Assembly: GCF_000312425.1 (NCBI RefSeq)
Contig: NZ_HE997181.1
Span: forward strand, 71,002 to 135,001
Direction of reading: 5' to 3'
Length of the DNA: 64,000 nucleotides
DNA from: Reyranella massiliensis 521
GTDB lineage: Bacteria; Pseudomonadota; Alphaproteobacteria; Reyranellales; Reyranellaceae
A model generated the notes under the pieces. It saw only the letters and a program-made list of their open reading frames with translations. It had not been told where the DNA came from and made no database searches. The translations under genes and the position numbers were made by a program. Shown piece by piece: positions 55,352 through 63,993 of this stretch (position 1 is the stretch's first letter; the number at the start of each line of letters is the position of its first letter).

Positions 55352-55939
55352 TCAGGACACGAAGGCCGAGGGCACTGGCGGCTGGCCCAGCGCCTGGCGC
55401 AGCACAGCCCAGTGCATGGCCTCGTCGCCGAGGATGGAGGCTGCCACTTTCGCGAGTTCGCGATCGTCGAGGATGGGAATCGCCCCGAGATAGGCGCTGA
55501 CGGCGCCTCGCTCGAGTTCGGCGGCGAAGCCCAGTACGTCGGCCTGGGTCTTCAGCTTCTCGACGGGGAAGGTGTACTTGGCCTTCGCGGCGACCGGCGT
55601 GCCGCCGAGCTTCTTCACGGTCGTTGCCAGGGCCGTGGCATGTTCCTTGTGGTGGCCCTGGAACTGGACAGCGAGGTCGAGGACCGGCTTCTGGAGCAGG
55701 CCGCTGGAGGCGCCGACCTGATAGGCCGCGATTGCTTCCTGCTCGGCCGCCAATGCGGCGTTAAGGATCGTCACGTCGTTGCCGGCGGCTTTGGCCTCGG
55801 CAGATCCGATCAGTGCCAGACGGTCGCGGCCTGCGAGAAGAGCGATGGCGGTTGCCGAGAGGGTGAACTTGCCGAAGCCGGACAGGAAACTGCGCCGCGC
55901 TGGCGTCGTCATGCTTGCCTGTGGGGTGATCGAGGACAT
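55352..55939 (-). CDS. Tat-exported ferritin-like protein
   Basis: A 195-residue protein with a twin-arginine signal (ARRSFLSGFGKFTLSATAIA) and cleavage near AKA, then a four-helix bundle with ferritin-like Glu/His pattern: ALAAEQEAIAAYQVG, FQGHHKEHATAL, AELERGAVSAYLGA and ILGDEAMHWAVLRQA. Export by the Tat route implies cofactor loading in the cytoplasm. It likely binds a diiron or other metal centre; the function is unknown. It is divergent from the ECF sigma gene, a frequent arrangement for sigma-controlled stress proteins. Confidence 0.85.
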   Translation of the reverse strand: MSSITPQASMTTPARRSFLSGFGKFTLSATAIALLAGRDRLALIGSAEAKAAGNDVTILNAALAAEQEAIAAYQVGASSGLLQKPVLDLAVQFQGHHKEHATALATTVKKLGGTPVAAKAKYTFPVEKLKTQADVLGFAAELERGAVSAYLGAIPILDDRELAKVAASILGDEAMHWAVLRQALGQPPVPSAFVS

Positions 55940-56008
55940 GGGGAGCTCCTTGGTTCGGCGAACGGCAGGATGTCGTTCGTACTCAGCAGAACCCCGGCAC
56001 CCCCGGAC

Positions 56009-56046
56009 TTGGATGCAGTTTTTTATTTGGCGGGACCTGCATCCAA
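56009..56046. promoter_or_regulatory. perfect 10-base inverted repeat between ferritin-like and sigma genes
   Basis: TTGGATGCAG (56009-56018) and CTGCATCCAA (56037-56046) are exact reverse complements with an 18-base spacer that holds TTTTTTATTT. It lies in the divergent promoter region, 43 bases before the sigma ATG. It may be an operator, or a hairpin in the sigma leader. Confidence 0.5.
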
Positions 56047-56088
56047 CGGCGCGGCAGCGGGGTAGTTGGCCCGAGGAGGTCTTTCGAT

Positions 56089-57039
56089 ATGGTCGAGATT
56101 CTCAGGCTTCACGACGCTTCGCGGCCGGCACCGATGCCACCTTCGCTCCTCGCGCTCGATCCTCGCAATCCGGCGCCGTCGTCGTTCGATCCGCTGGCGC
56201 GGCTCTTGGCCGAAACCGCAGTCGGCGACGACCGAGCCTTCGCGAGGCTCTACGAACTCGTGAGCCCGCGCCTGTTCGCCGTCGCGCGGCGCATCGTGCA
56301 ACGCGACGACCTCGCCGAAGACGTCTTGCAGGAGTCCTTCCTGCGCATCTGGCGTGCGGCCTATCAGTACGATCCCGCCAAGGGACCGGCCTATGCCTGG
56401 CTGGTACGGATCGTGCGCAACCGTGCGCTGTCGGCGCGCTTGCGCACGGGCCGTCGCGATGTCGGTCATGCCGAGATCGATGTCGAGACAATGGTGTCCG
56501 ATGCACCCGATCCCCTCATGCTGACCATCCGCAGCGACGAGGCGCGCCGCGTGAACGCGTGCCTGGGTAACCTACCGGCAAATCATCGTCGTTCCGTCGC
56601 GCTGGTCTACTTCGAAGGGCTGACGCACCTGGAACTCGCGGAGCGGCTGGGCGTCCAGCTCGGGACGGCCAAGAGCTGGGTCAGGCGCGGCCTGGCGCAG
56701 ATGAGCAAATGCCTTCTCAAGGAAGATCTCGCGGATCGGCGAGCGCTCGTGGCGGCGGACTATGCCATCGGCAGTCTGCAGGGTACGGCGCGGCGTGGCT
56801 TTGAACGGCGGCGCGAACGCGACGCCCGGTTCTGCCACGCTGCCGATCGCTGGGAGGCGCAACTGGCAATGCTCACGGAGTTTCTGCCCGAGCAACCCTT
56901 CGCTTCGCGCGAAGTCTGGAAGCGAATCCAGCAAGAGATCGGGCGCAGCCGGCCGGCATTCTTCCGGCTACGATCCTGGCAGGTCGCGGTCGTGCTGTTA
57001 GTGACAGCCGGGCTTGGCGTGGTGGTCTTTCTGGCGTGA
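56089..57039 (+). CDS. ECF sigma factor fused to anti-sigma-like domain and membrane anchor
   Basis: A 316-residue protein. Residues 45-118 form region 2 (DDLAEDVLQESFLRIWRA...WLVRIVRNRALSARLR) and 150-210 region 4 with the HTH LELAERLGVQLGTAKSWVRRGL. Then, in the same frame with no stop, residues 220-285 look like the N-terminal part of RskA-type anti-sigma factors (ADYAIGSL, FERRRERDARF, DRWEAQLAML, SREVWKRI), ending in one membrane helix (VAVVLLVTAGLGVVVFLA, 298-316). GAGGAGG supports the ATG at 56089. The usual two-gene pair is thus one polypeptide. Confidence 0.85.
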   Translation: MVEILRLHDASRPAPMPPSLLALDPRNPAPSSFDPLARLLAETAVGDDRAFARLYELVSPRLFAVARRIVQRDDLAEDVLQESFLRIWRAAYQYDPAKGPAYAWLVRIVRNRALSARLRTGRRDVGHAEIDVETMVSDAPDPLMLTIRSDEARRVNACLGNLPANHRRSVALVYFEGLTHLELAERLGVQLGTAKSWVRRGLAQMSKCLLKEDLADRRALVAADYAIGSLQGTARRGFERRRERDARFCHAADRWEAQLAMLTEFLPEQPFASREVWKRIQQEIGRSRPAFFRLRSWQVAVVLLVTAGLGVVVFLA

Positions 57040-57077
57040 TCCCGACACTGCTGGCGAGCTATTGCTCGCCGCCAGGG

Positions 57078-57575
57078 TCACGGAGTCTTCAGCGTCGACC
57101 GGAGCGACTTGGCGATCCAGTCGCCTGGCGTCATCTTTGCTTCGCGGGCCCGGGCTTCCAGGTCGGCCGCCTCCTTCGGATTGAGCGGCACGCTGAAGAT
57201 GATCTCTTCGGCGCTCTGGCTGGAATAGACGAGGCCCGTTACCCGGTTGGCGAAGCGGCGCATCTGCTTCGTCTTGTCGGCGGCCGACAGCTGGCTGTTG
57301 CCGGCGAGCCAGGGACAGTAGCTGGCCATGAGGTAGTTCACGGTGCTCGAAGCCCGAACGCCGCCGGTCTGAAGCAGGTCGACAGCGTTCTGAAGCGCGT
57401 CCAGTTTGTCGAGCGCTCCGCCGGTCGGCAGGTTCTTGACCAGATCGGCCGAGAGCTTCGGTGCATCTTGTCCACCCGGGGCCGGGCACTCGAACTTGTC
57501 GGCGGCCTGTGCGGCGCCGGCAGTCAGGCCGATGGCCGCAACGAGTGAGAAGAGGCTGACGAGACGGGTACGCAT
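57078..57575 (-). CDS. secreted hypothetical protein
   Basis: A 165-residue protein with a signal peptide (LVSLFSLVAAIGLTAGAAQA). The mature part is helical with two cysteines (FECPAPG, ASYCPWLAG) and charged segments (PKEAADLEARAREAKM). I recognise no family; a resemblance to small periplasmic proteins of the Rap1a type is too weak to name. The ATG at 57575 has TAGGAG at good spacing. It ends 38 bases after the converging sigma gene. Confidence 0.75.
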   Translation of the reverse strand: MRTRLVSLFSLVAAIGLTAGAAQAADKFECPAPGGQDAPKLSADLVKNLPTGGALDKLDALQNAVDLLQTGGVRASSTVNYLMASYCPWLAGNSQLSAADKTKQMRRFANRVTGLVYSSQSAEEIIFSVPLNPKEAADLEARAREAKMTPGDWIAKSLRSTLKTP

Positions 57576-57686
57576 GGAAGCTCCTACTTCTGAGCAATTG
57601 CTGTCGGATCTTACGAGAAAGACCCTGCCCGGAAAACATGTCGAACGCCAGAGCATGGCCGGCGCCCTCCAGTCATGCGTTTTCGG

Positions 57687-58088
57687 TCACCGCTCGCGGC
57701 GATAGAGGAAGCAGTTGTCGGCTTTCGGCATCTTGATGCCTTCGTAGTAGGTCATCGCCCCTGGTGCGGAGAGCAGCAACGTCGTCGTGTTGGGACCGCC
57801 TGCCGCCGTGCGCGTCTCTTCGATCAGCCGCCGGCCGATCCCCTGGCCCTGGCATGCCTTGTCGACGGCGAGATCGGAGAGGTAGCAGCAGAAGCAGAAA
57901 TCGGTGAGGGAGCGGGCGAAGCCGACGAGCCGGCCGTCCTGGCGCGCCGTGAGGATCAGGTTGGCGTGCGCCAGCATGCGTTCGATGCGGCCGCGATCGC
58001 CGACTGGCCGGTTGAGGCCCGACTTGTTCACGACATCGATGTATTCGTCGGCGCCGAGATAATCCTCGCGGGCGTAGATCGTGTTCAT
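57687..58088 (-). CDS. GNAT family N-acetyltransferase
   Basis: A 133-residue acetyltransferase. The acetyl-CoA site is LSDLAVDKACQGQGIGRRLI (Q/R-x-x-G-x-G/A within QGQGIG), preceded by ILTARQDGRLVGFARS. The short length is the minimal GNAT fold. The acceptor is unknown. The start ATG at 58088 overlaps the stop of the alpha/beta hydrolase gene (ATGA), so the two are coupled; a long upstream open frame is the kup and hydrolase antisense frame. Confidence 0.85.
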   Translation of the reverse strand: MNTIYAREDYLGADEYIDVVNKSGLNRPVGDRGRIERMLAHANLILTARQDGRLVGFARSLTDFCFCCYLSDLAVDKACQGQGIGRRLIEETRTAAGGPNTTTLLLSAPGAMTYYEGIKMPKADNCFLYRRER

Positions 58089-58783
58089 TGCGTCAACCAT
58101 CTCCTCAAAGCCGCCGATACTTCGGCCGGCCGTTCCAGAGGCGAGACGTGCCCGCATTCCTCGAGAATCACAAGCTGGGCGTTGGCGATGTCGGCGGCCA
58201 TTTCCTGCGCGCGCGGCAGCGGCGTCGCCATGTCCTGGCGGCCGACGATCACCACCGCCGGCACCTCGATTTCGACCAGCAGTGGCCGGCTGTCGGCGCG
58301 ACCCAGGATGGCCTGCTGCTGGCGCACAAAACCGTCGCCGCCAATTTCCTTCGCCATGTCGAGGATGGGCTGGGTGACGGCAGCGTCCTTCAGTCGGGAG
58401 GGATGGATGATCTGCGGCAGCAGGGTCGGATGCACACCGTGGAAGCGGCCGAGTCTCGTCTGCTCGATGAAGGCCTGACGCCGCGTTCTCGTTTCGGCCG
58501 AGTCGGGGGCGGCCTGGGTATCGATGAGTGCGATCCGCTCGATCCGGGCTGGCGCGCGGCGGAAGATTTCGAAGGCCACGTAGCCGCCCATCGAGAAACC
58601 GCCCAGGGCAAACCTGGGCGGCGCGGCTGCCAGCACGGCATCGGCCATCGCGCCGATCGTATCGTCCTGCCATAGCTCGGGGATGGTGATGTCGGCGATG
58701 TCCTGCAGCGCCTCGATCTGGTGCTCGTAGACACGCCGCGTGTTGAGCAGTCCCGGCAGCAGGACGAGCGGTGTACTCGGCAT
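58085..58783 (-). CDS. alpha/beta fold hydrolase
   Basis: A 232-residue hydrolase. The nucleophile elbow ALGGFSMGGYVAFEIF (GxSxG), the oxyanion start PLVLLPGLLNTRRVYEHQ, and the late catalytic residues (VIVGRQDMATPLP Asp, EECGHVSPLE His) are all visible. No signal peptide. Substrate unknown; similar proteins are esterases or ring-cleavage hydrolases. It is 30 bases downstream of kup and coupled to the acetyltransferase. Confidence 0.9.
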   Translation of the reverse strand: MPSTPLVLLPGLLNTRRVYEHQIEALQDIADITIPELWQDDTIGAMADAVLAAAPPRFALGGFSMGGYVAFEIFRRAPARIERIALIDTQAAPDSAETRTRRQAFIEQTRLGRFHGVHPTLLPQIIHPSRLKDAAVTQPILDMAKEIGGDGFVRQQQAILGRADSRPLLVEIEVPAVVIVGRQDMATPLPRAQEMAADIANAQLVILEECGHVSPLERPAEVSAALRRWLTQ

Positions 58784-58813
58784 GTCGGCTCCCCCTGATA
58801 CGGGCTTGTGACC

Positions 58814-60739
58814 CTAGATTTGAATCTGGTTGCCGAGTTCGATAGCGCGATTGGGCGGGATGCGGAAGAAAGTCTTGGAAGCTGAGGCCGAGTGGGAGAG
58901 CGAAATGAACCAGTCGCGGCGCCACCTGCCCAGTTTGGAATGCTGCGACGGCACCAGGGTTTCGCGACCCAGGAAGAACGAGGTTTCCATCTCGTCGTAG
59001 GCGATGCCGTGCGGACGGCAGGCGCGCAATGCCTCCGGGATGTCGGGCTGCTCGGTGAAGCCATAATGGGCGATCACTGTGTGGAACCCCTTGCCGAGGC
59101 GCTCGACTTTGACGCGGTTGGCGTCGGACACGAGCGGCACATCCATCGTATCGACCTGCAGGATGATGATGCGTTCGTGCAGGATCTTGTTGTGCTTGAG
59201 ATTGTGCAGGAAAGCCGCTGGCGTGTGCGTAGCGTCGGCGGTCAGGAAGACGGCAGTGCCGGCTACACGGTCCGGCGCACGCTCCATACGCTCGAGGAAT
59301 TCCTTCAGAGGCAGGGCGCCTTCGCTCATTTCGGCAGCGACCAGGCGGCGGCCGCGGCGCCAGGTGGTGATGGTGAAGTAGATCAGCCCCGCCACGACCA
59401 GCGGCAGCCAGCCGCCGTCGGGAATCTTCAGTGCGTTGGCGATGAAGAAGGCAACGTCGGGAATGCCGAGGAAACCGAACACCAGGACAGCGAGCGGCCA
59501 CGACCAGCGCCACACCAGGATCGCCACGACCGTAGCGAGTGCGGCATCGACCAGCATGGCGCCCGTGACGGCGAGGCCGTACGCGCCGGAAAGCGCTCCC
59601 GACGAGCCGAAACCCACGACCAGCGCCACGATACCTGCCATCAGCAGCCAGTTGACCCGCGGAATGTAGATCTGGCCGATCGCCGTCTCAGACGTGTGCT
59701 GGATCTCCATGCGCGGCAGATAGCCGAGCTGGATCGCCTGGCGGGTGAGCGAGAACACGCCGGTGATGACGGCCTGCGAGGCAATCACCGCGGCCATGGT
59801 CGAGAGGATCACCAAGCCGATGATGTAGTCCTGGGGAACGAGCTCGAAGAAGACGTGATGGACGGTGGAGGGGTTGGCAATGATCAGTGCCCCTTGACCG
59901 AAATAGTTCAGCACCAGCCCCGGCATGGCGAGCCCCAGCCAGGCGATGCGGATGGGCCTGCGGCCGAAGTGGCCCATGTCGGCATAGAGCGCCTCGGCGC
60001 CGGTGACGGCCAGAACGATGGAGCCGAAAGCCCAGAAGATGCCGAATCCCTGATCGGTCACGAGATGGTAGGCGTAGATCGGATTGATGGCGATCAGCAC
60101 GGCGGGATACTTCACCACCTGCCAGGCGCCCAGCACGCCCAGCACCACGAACCACAGAAGCATCACGGGCCCGAACAGCCGCCCGACATTTGCCGTGCCG
60201 CGGGACTGCAGCATGAACAACGCCACCAGAATGACCAGAGACAGCGGCACGACCAGCGGCGTGAAGGCCGGTGTGATCGCCGACAGGCCCTCGACCGCAC
60301 TCATCACGGTCATTGCCGGCGTGATGATGGCGTCGCCATAGAAGAGGGCGAGGCCGACAACGGCGAAGAGAATGACGGCATGCCGGATCCGGCGTGCCTT
60401 GCCGTCAAGACCGCGCGTCGCCAGTGTCGCCAGGGCCAGCACGCCGCCTTCGCCCTTGTTGTCGGCACGCATGATCAACACGACGTACTTGATGGTGACG
60501 GTGAGGGTCACCGCCCAGAACAGCATGGAGAGCACGCCCAGCACGTGGTCGGGCGTCGGTGCCAGGCCCGTCCCATGCAGAAAGGTTTCCCGCAGCGCAT
60601 AGAGTGGGCTGGTGCCGATGTCGCCGAAGACGACGCCCAGCGCCCCGACGACCAAGGCAGCGCCTGCGGGATGGTGTGCAGGCGATCCATGGGGGGCGGG
60701 GTGGGCAACGGATGTCTGATTGGTGTCGGCTGGGGCCAT
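58814..60739 (-). CDS. kup: Kup low-affinity potassium transporter
   Basis: A 641-residue potassium/proton symporter with about twelve hydrophobic segments in the first 450 residues and a soluble C-terminal part. Family motifs are GALGVVFGDIGTSPLYALRE near the start, KGEGGVLALATLA, FYGDAIITPAMTVMSAVEG and AEALYADMGHFG. An N-terminal tail rich in His/Pro precedes the first helix. The ATG at 60739 is the last plausible start before the membrane part. It is divergent from the P450 gene by 179 bases, where I see no clear promoter. Confidence 0.95.
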   Translation of the reverse strand: MAPADTNQTSVAHPAPHGSPAHHPAGAALVVGALGVVFGDIGTSPLYALRETFLHGTGLAPTPDHVLGVLSMLFWAVTLTVTIKYVVLIMRADNKGEGGVLALATLATRGLDGKARRIRHAVILFAVVGLALFYGDAIITPAMTVMSAVEGLSAITPAFTPLVVPLSLVILVALFMLQSRGTANVGRLFGPVMLLWFVVLGVLGAWQVVKYPAVLIAINPIYAYHLVTDQGFGIFWAFGSIVLAVTGAEALYADMGHFGRRPIRIAWLGLAMPGLVLNYFGQGALIIANPSTVHHVFFELVPQDYIIGLVILSTMAAVIASQAVITGVFSLTRQAIQLGYLPRMEIQHTSETAIGQIYIPRVNWLLMAGIVALVVGFGSSGALSGAYGLAVTGAMLVDAALATVVAILVWRWSWPLAVLVFGFLGIPDVAFFIANALKIPDGGWLPLVVAGLIYFTITTWRRGRRLVAAEMSEGALPLKEFLERMERAPDRVAGTAVFLTADATHTPAAFLHNLKHNKILHERIIILQVDTMDVPLVSDANRVKVERLGKGFHTVIAHYGFTEQPDIPEALRACRPHGIAYDEMETSFFLGRETLVPSQHSKLGRWRRDWFISLSHSASASKTFFRIPPNRAIELGNQIQI

Positions 60740-60918
60740 GAGCTGAAACGCCGCCGATTGCGGCGGCGGCGGGGCGAGGGTGTGCTCTCCTGCCTTCGGC
60801 CTGTCAACGCACCAGATGTGGGGTTGTTGCGACGAAAGCGCTTGACTTGCGCGGGGCTTGCGGGCGCCGTGCAGGATCGTCGATCGAGCCACGCCTATCG
60901 AATTGCAGCCGGGGCCCT

Positions 60919-62139
60919 ATGAACGCACCTGTATTGGACGAATTTGTCGACGTGAGCCAGCCGCGACTCTATCGCGACGACAGCTGGGGCTCCCCCTTTG
61001 CGCGCCTGCGCCGCGAGGACCCTGTGCATTTCCATCCCGAAAGCCCGTTCGGCCCCTATTGGTCGATCACCCGCTACACCGACATCATGAAGGTCGAACT
61101 CGATCACGGGACCTATTCGTCGGCTCAGGAGCTTGGGGGAATCCAGATCGCCGATCAGCCCAAGGGGTCGGAGCGGCCGAGCTTCATTCGCATGGATCCG
61201 CCGCGCCACACGGCGCAGCGCAAGACGGTGGCGCCGATCGTGGCGCCGTCCAACCTCGCCAATATGGAGGGGTTGATCCGCGAGCGCACCGTGCGCGTCC
61301 TCGACGGCCTGCCGCGCAACGAGACCTTCGACTGGGTCGATCTGGTGTCGACCGAGCTTACAGCCATGATGCTGGCGACGCTGTTCGACTTCCCCCAGGA
61401 GGACCGGCGCAAGCTCACTCATTGGTCCGACGTCGCCATCGCCAATATCGAGGCCGAGGACGCCGTCGTGCGCAGCGAAGCCGAGCGGACGGCGGAACTG
61501 ATGCAGATGGCCGAGATCATGGCCGCGCTATGGAAGGAGCGTGCCGCCCAGCCGCCCAAGTTCGACCTGATCTCGATGATGGCCCATGGCGAGGCGACGC
61601 AGAACATGCCGCTGCCGGAGTTTATCGGGACGTTCGGCCTGCTGATCGTCGGCGGCAACGACACGACGCGCAATTCCATGACAGGCGGCCTGATGGTCAT
61701 GCTCGACAATCCGGAGGAAGTCGACAAGGTCCGCAGCGACGCGAGCTTGCTGCCGAGCCTGGTGTCGGAAACGATCCGCTGGCAGTCGCCCGTCATTCAC
61801 ATGCGGCGGACTGCGCGCAAGGACACCGAACTGGCAGGAAAGACGATCCGTCAGGGCGACAAGGTCGTGATGTGGTACGTCTCGGGCAATCGCGACGAGA
61901 CGACAATCGATCAGCCGGAGCGCTTTCTCGTCGGGCGCCCCAAGGCGCGCCAGCACCTTGCGTTCGGGGCCGGCATTCATCGTTGCGTCGGCGACCGGCT
62001 GGCCGAGATGCAGCTGCGCATCTTGTGGGAGGAAATTCTGAAGCGCGACCTGAAGATCGAGGTCGTCGGGCCGCCGGTACGTCTCTACTCCAATTTCATC
62101 CGCGGCATTCGCGCGCTGCCGGTAAGGATTGCGGGTTGA
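60919..62139 (+). CDS. cytochrome P450
   Basis: A 406-residue soluble bacterial P450. The oxygen-activating helix I motif GGNDTT (245-250), the ExxR pair Glu284-Arg287 (ETIR) and the heme-binding loop FGAGIHRCVGDRLAE with Cys356 are intact. It fits the class I bacterial type that uses a separate ferredoxin; no ferredoxin or reductase gene is adjacent. The layout resembles steroid or fatty-acid hydroxylases, but the substrate is not determinable. The ATG at 60919 is the family start. Confidence 0.94.
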   Translation: MNAPVLDEFVDVSQPRLYRDDSWGSPFARLRREDPVHFHPESPFGPYWSITRYTDIMKVELDHGTYSSAQELGGIQIADQPKGSERPSFIRMDPPRHTAQRKTVAPIVAPSNLANMEGLIRERTVRVLDGLPRNETFDWVDLVSTELTAMMLATLFDFPQEDRRKLTHWSDVAIANIEAEDAVVRSEAERTAELMQMAEIMAALWKERAAQPPKFDLISMMAHGEATQNMPLPEFIGTFGLLIVGGNDTTRNSMTGGLMVMLDNPEEVDKVRSDASLLPSLVSETIRWQSPVIHMRRTARKDTELAGKTIRQGDKVVMWYVSGNRDETTIDQPERFLVGRPKARQHLAFGAGIHRCVGDRLAEMQLRILWEEILKRDLKIEVVGPPVRLYSNFIRGIRALPVRIAG

Positions 62140-62231
62140 GCCTGGCGTCCCTCTAGCGGGCGATGCCGCATCGACGGTCACATGTGCAATTTAGCAAGTT
62201 GCAACGGCATGCAGGCAGTGCAGGCTGAGGC

Positions 62232-62474
62232 ATGTCGTTTATCCGGACCGCGCCGCGTTGTTTGTGTCGAACCTGTGCCTGGCAGGGGCGCGTCGATCAG
62301 GTGGCACCTTTCAGCAATCTCGCGACCTGGCTGTCACACCAGGACAGAACCGACATCGTCATTCTGCCAGAGGGTGAATGCCCGCGCTGCGGCACCCCGA
62401 TATACAACCAGGCGGCCGAGGAGCGGCTCGCCCGGGCAGTTGCTCTCGTCGGCCCGAACATTCCGGCGTTCTGA
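62232..62474 (+). CDS. small zinc-ribbon-like protein
   Basis: An 80-residue protein with Cys10 and Cys12/Cys15 (RCLCRTCAW) and a second pair in CPRCG, the spacing of a zinc ribbon. The middle (FSNLATWLSHQDRTDIVILPEG) is neutral. No family is recognised, and the ribosome-binding site is weak, so the gene is probable rather than certain. It follows the P450 gene by 92 bases and converges directly on the aldolase gene. Confidence 0.6.
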   Translation: MSFIRTAPRCLCRTCAWQGRVDQVAPFSNLATWLSHQDRTDIVILPEGECPRCGTPIYNQAAEERLARAVALVGPNIPAF

Positions 62475-63260
62475 TCAGGGTCTGGTCTGCTGCTTGACTG
62501 TCTGCAGACCGGCGGCGAAGGCCTGCTGCAACAGCCAGACATCGCCCGCGATCGAGACGAAGTCGTAGCCGAGCTTGACGAACTGCGCGGCCTGCTTGGC
62601 ATCGACGGCCAGTCGCCCTGCCGATTTGCCGTGCTTCTTCGCTGCTGCAATCGTCGCCCGCTCGGCCTTGAGGAAGTCGGGATGATCGAAGGCGCCGGGT
62701 TCGCCCATCGCCACAGAGAGGTCGTTGTGGCCGAGCCACAGCATGTCGACACCGGGCATCGCGGCGATCTCGTCGGCAGCCGCTGCACCGCGCGGATCCT
62801 CGACCTGCAGGATGATGGCGGTGCGGGCATTCTGTTCGGCAAAGCGCGGCAGCAGCGGCTCGCTGCGCATCGCAAAGCGTTCGTGCGCGAGGCCCAACGC
62901 CACGCCGCGCGTGCCGTCGGGCCAGTACTTGGCGGCATCGATCACCGCCTTGGCCTGCTCGACCGAAGACACGATCGGCACCATCACGCCGTCCGCGCCG
63001 GTGTCGAGCGCGCGCGAGATGTGATGACGCGATTGCGAAGGGACGCGTACGACCAGCGGCAGGTTTGCAGCCTGCATGTAACGCACGACTTGGCGGACGG
63101 TATCGAATCCGAAACCGGTATGTTCCATGTCGAGGACCGCGAAGTCCGCGCCGGCAGCTTTCAGTATCTGGCCGATCCCGGGCGTCGCGAACTCGAAAAG
63201 GAATGTGCCGATCTTGGTCGAGTTCGTGCCGACGAGGCCGCGCAGAGTGTCATTCGCCAT
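62475..63260 (-). CDS. HpcH/HpaI family aldolase
   Basis: A 261-residue class II aldolase of the HpcH/HpaI family. Metal ligands and substrate loop are in VLDMEHTGFGFD, and QVEDPRGAAAADEIAAMPGVDMLWLGHNDLS holds the second acidic pair. These enzymes cleave 4-hydroxy-2-oxo acids to pyruvate and an aldehyde, acting on aromatic or sugar-acid breakdown products. I prefer the ATG at 63260; the one at 63266 is also open, and GGGGGA lies close to it. Confidence 0.9.
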   Translation of the reverse strand: MANDTLRGLVGTNSTKIGTFLFEFATPGIGQILKAAGADFAVLDMEHTGFGFDTVRQVVRYMQAANLPLVVRVPSQSRHHISRALDTGADGVMVPIVSSVEQAKAVIDAAKYWPDGTRGVALGLAHERFAMRSEPLLPRFAEQNARTAIILQVEDPRGAAAADEIAAMPGVDMLWLGHNDLSVAMGEPGAFDHPDFLKAERATIAAAKKHGKSAGRLAVDAKQAAQFVKLGYDFVSIAGDVWLLQQAFAAGLQTVKQQTRP

Positions 63261-63337
63261 TGTCATTTCCCCCTATGCGGCCGCGATGCTAGCGTGGACC
63301 GTCTCTATCAAACACCTGCTTCTCAAGGGAGAAAGCG

Positions 63338-63964
63338 ATGAAGCTCTATTACATGCCCGGCGCCTGTTCCCTCGGCATCCATGTGCTCCTCGAGGAAATC
63401 GGCAAGCCCTACGATCTGCACAAGGTCGACGGCGCCAACCAGGAGCAATACGGGCCGGACTTCGTGAAACTCAACCCGAAGTCGAAGGTGCCGACGCTGG
63501 TGCGCGACGACAGGTCGGTGCTGACCGAGTATCCCGCGATCGCGGTGTGGCTCGCCCGCAAGAACCCCGAGGCCGGCCTGCTGCCGAGCGATGCCGATGC
63601 CGAAGCGCGTGCGCTGGAGGCGATGGACTACGCCGTCTCGACCATGCACATGCAGGGCTTCTCGCGCATGTTCCGCCCGGCTAACTACGCACCGACCGAA
63701 GCCGACCACGACAAGGTCAAGGCGCGCGGCAAGGAGATCATGGAGAAGGGCCTGGCGCTCATGGACAAGGCGCTGGAAGGCAAGGAATACCTCGCCGGCA
63801 AATTCTCGGTGGCCGACACGGCGCTGTTCTATGTCTCGTTCTGGGCGCATGGCCGCATGAAGATGCCGCTGCCGAAGAACGTCGCCGCCCACTACGAGCG
63901 CATGAAGGCGCGTCCTGCCGTCAAGCGCGTGCTGGAACAGGAAGGTCTGGCCGCCGCGGCCTGA
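63338..63964 (+). CDS. gst: beta-class glutathione S-transferase
   Basis: A 208-residue enzyme. The N-terminal thioredoxin-like domain starts MKLYYMPGACSLGIHVLLEE with the beta-class Cys10 and Ser11, then NPKSKVPTLV and the GSH gamma-Glu site LTEYPAIAVWLA. The C-terminal helical domain is complete. It conjugates glutathione to electrophiles or acts as a thiol reductase. The start follows AGGGAGAAAGCG. A hairpin follows the stop. Confidence 0.92.
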   Translation: MKLYYMPGACSLGIHVLLEEIGKPYDLHKVDGANQEQYGPDFVKLNPKSKVPTLVRDDRSVLTEYPAIAVWLARKNPEAGLLPSDADAEARALEAMDYAVSTMHMQGFSRMFRPANYAPTEADHDKVKARGKEIMEKGLALMDKALEGKEYLAGKFSVADTALFYVSFWAHGRMKMPLPKNVAAHYERMKARPAVKRVLEQEGLAAAA

Positions 63965-63975
63965 TTTCTCCTCGC

Positions 63976-63993
63976 GGCTCCCGCTTCGGAGCC
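63976..63993 (+). terminator. hairpin after gst
   Basis: GGCTCC-(CGCTTC)-GGAGCC followed by TGTTTGC at the window end. The T-tract is short and the window ends, so it is a candidate only. Confidence 0.45.

Noticed and set aside
57687..59513. 608-codon minus-strand open frame
   Set aside because: Only its last 133 codons are a real gene (GNAT); the rest is a shifted frame over the hydrolase and kup genes.
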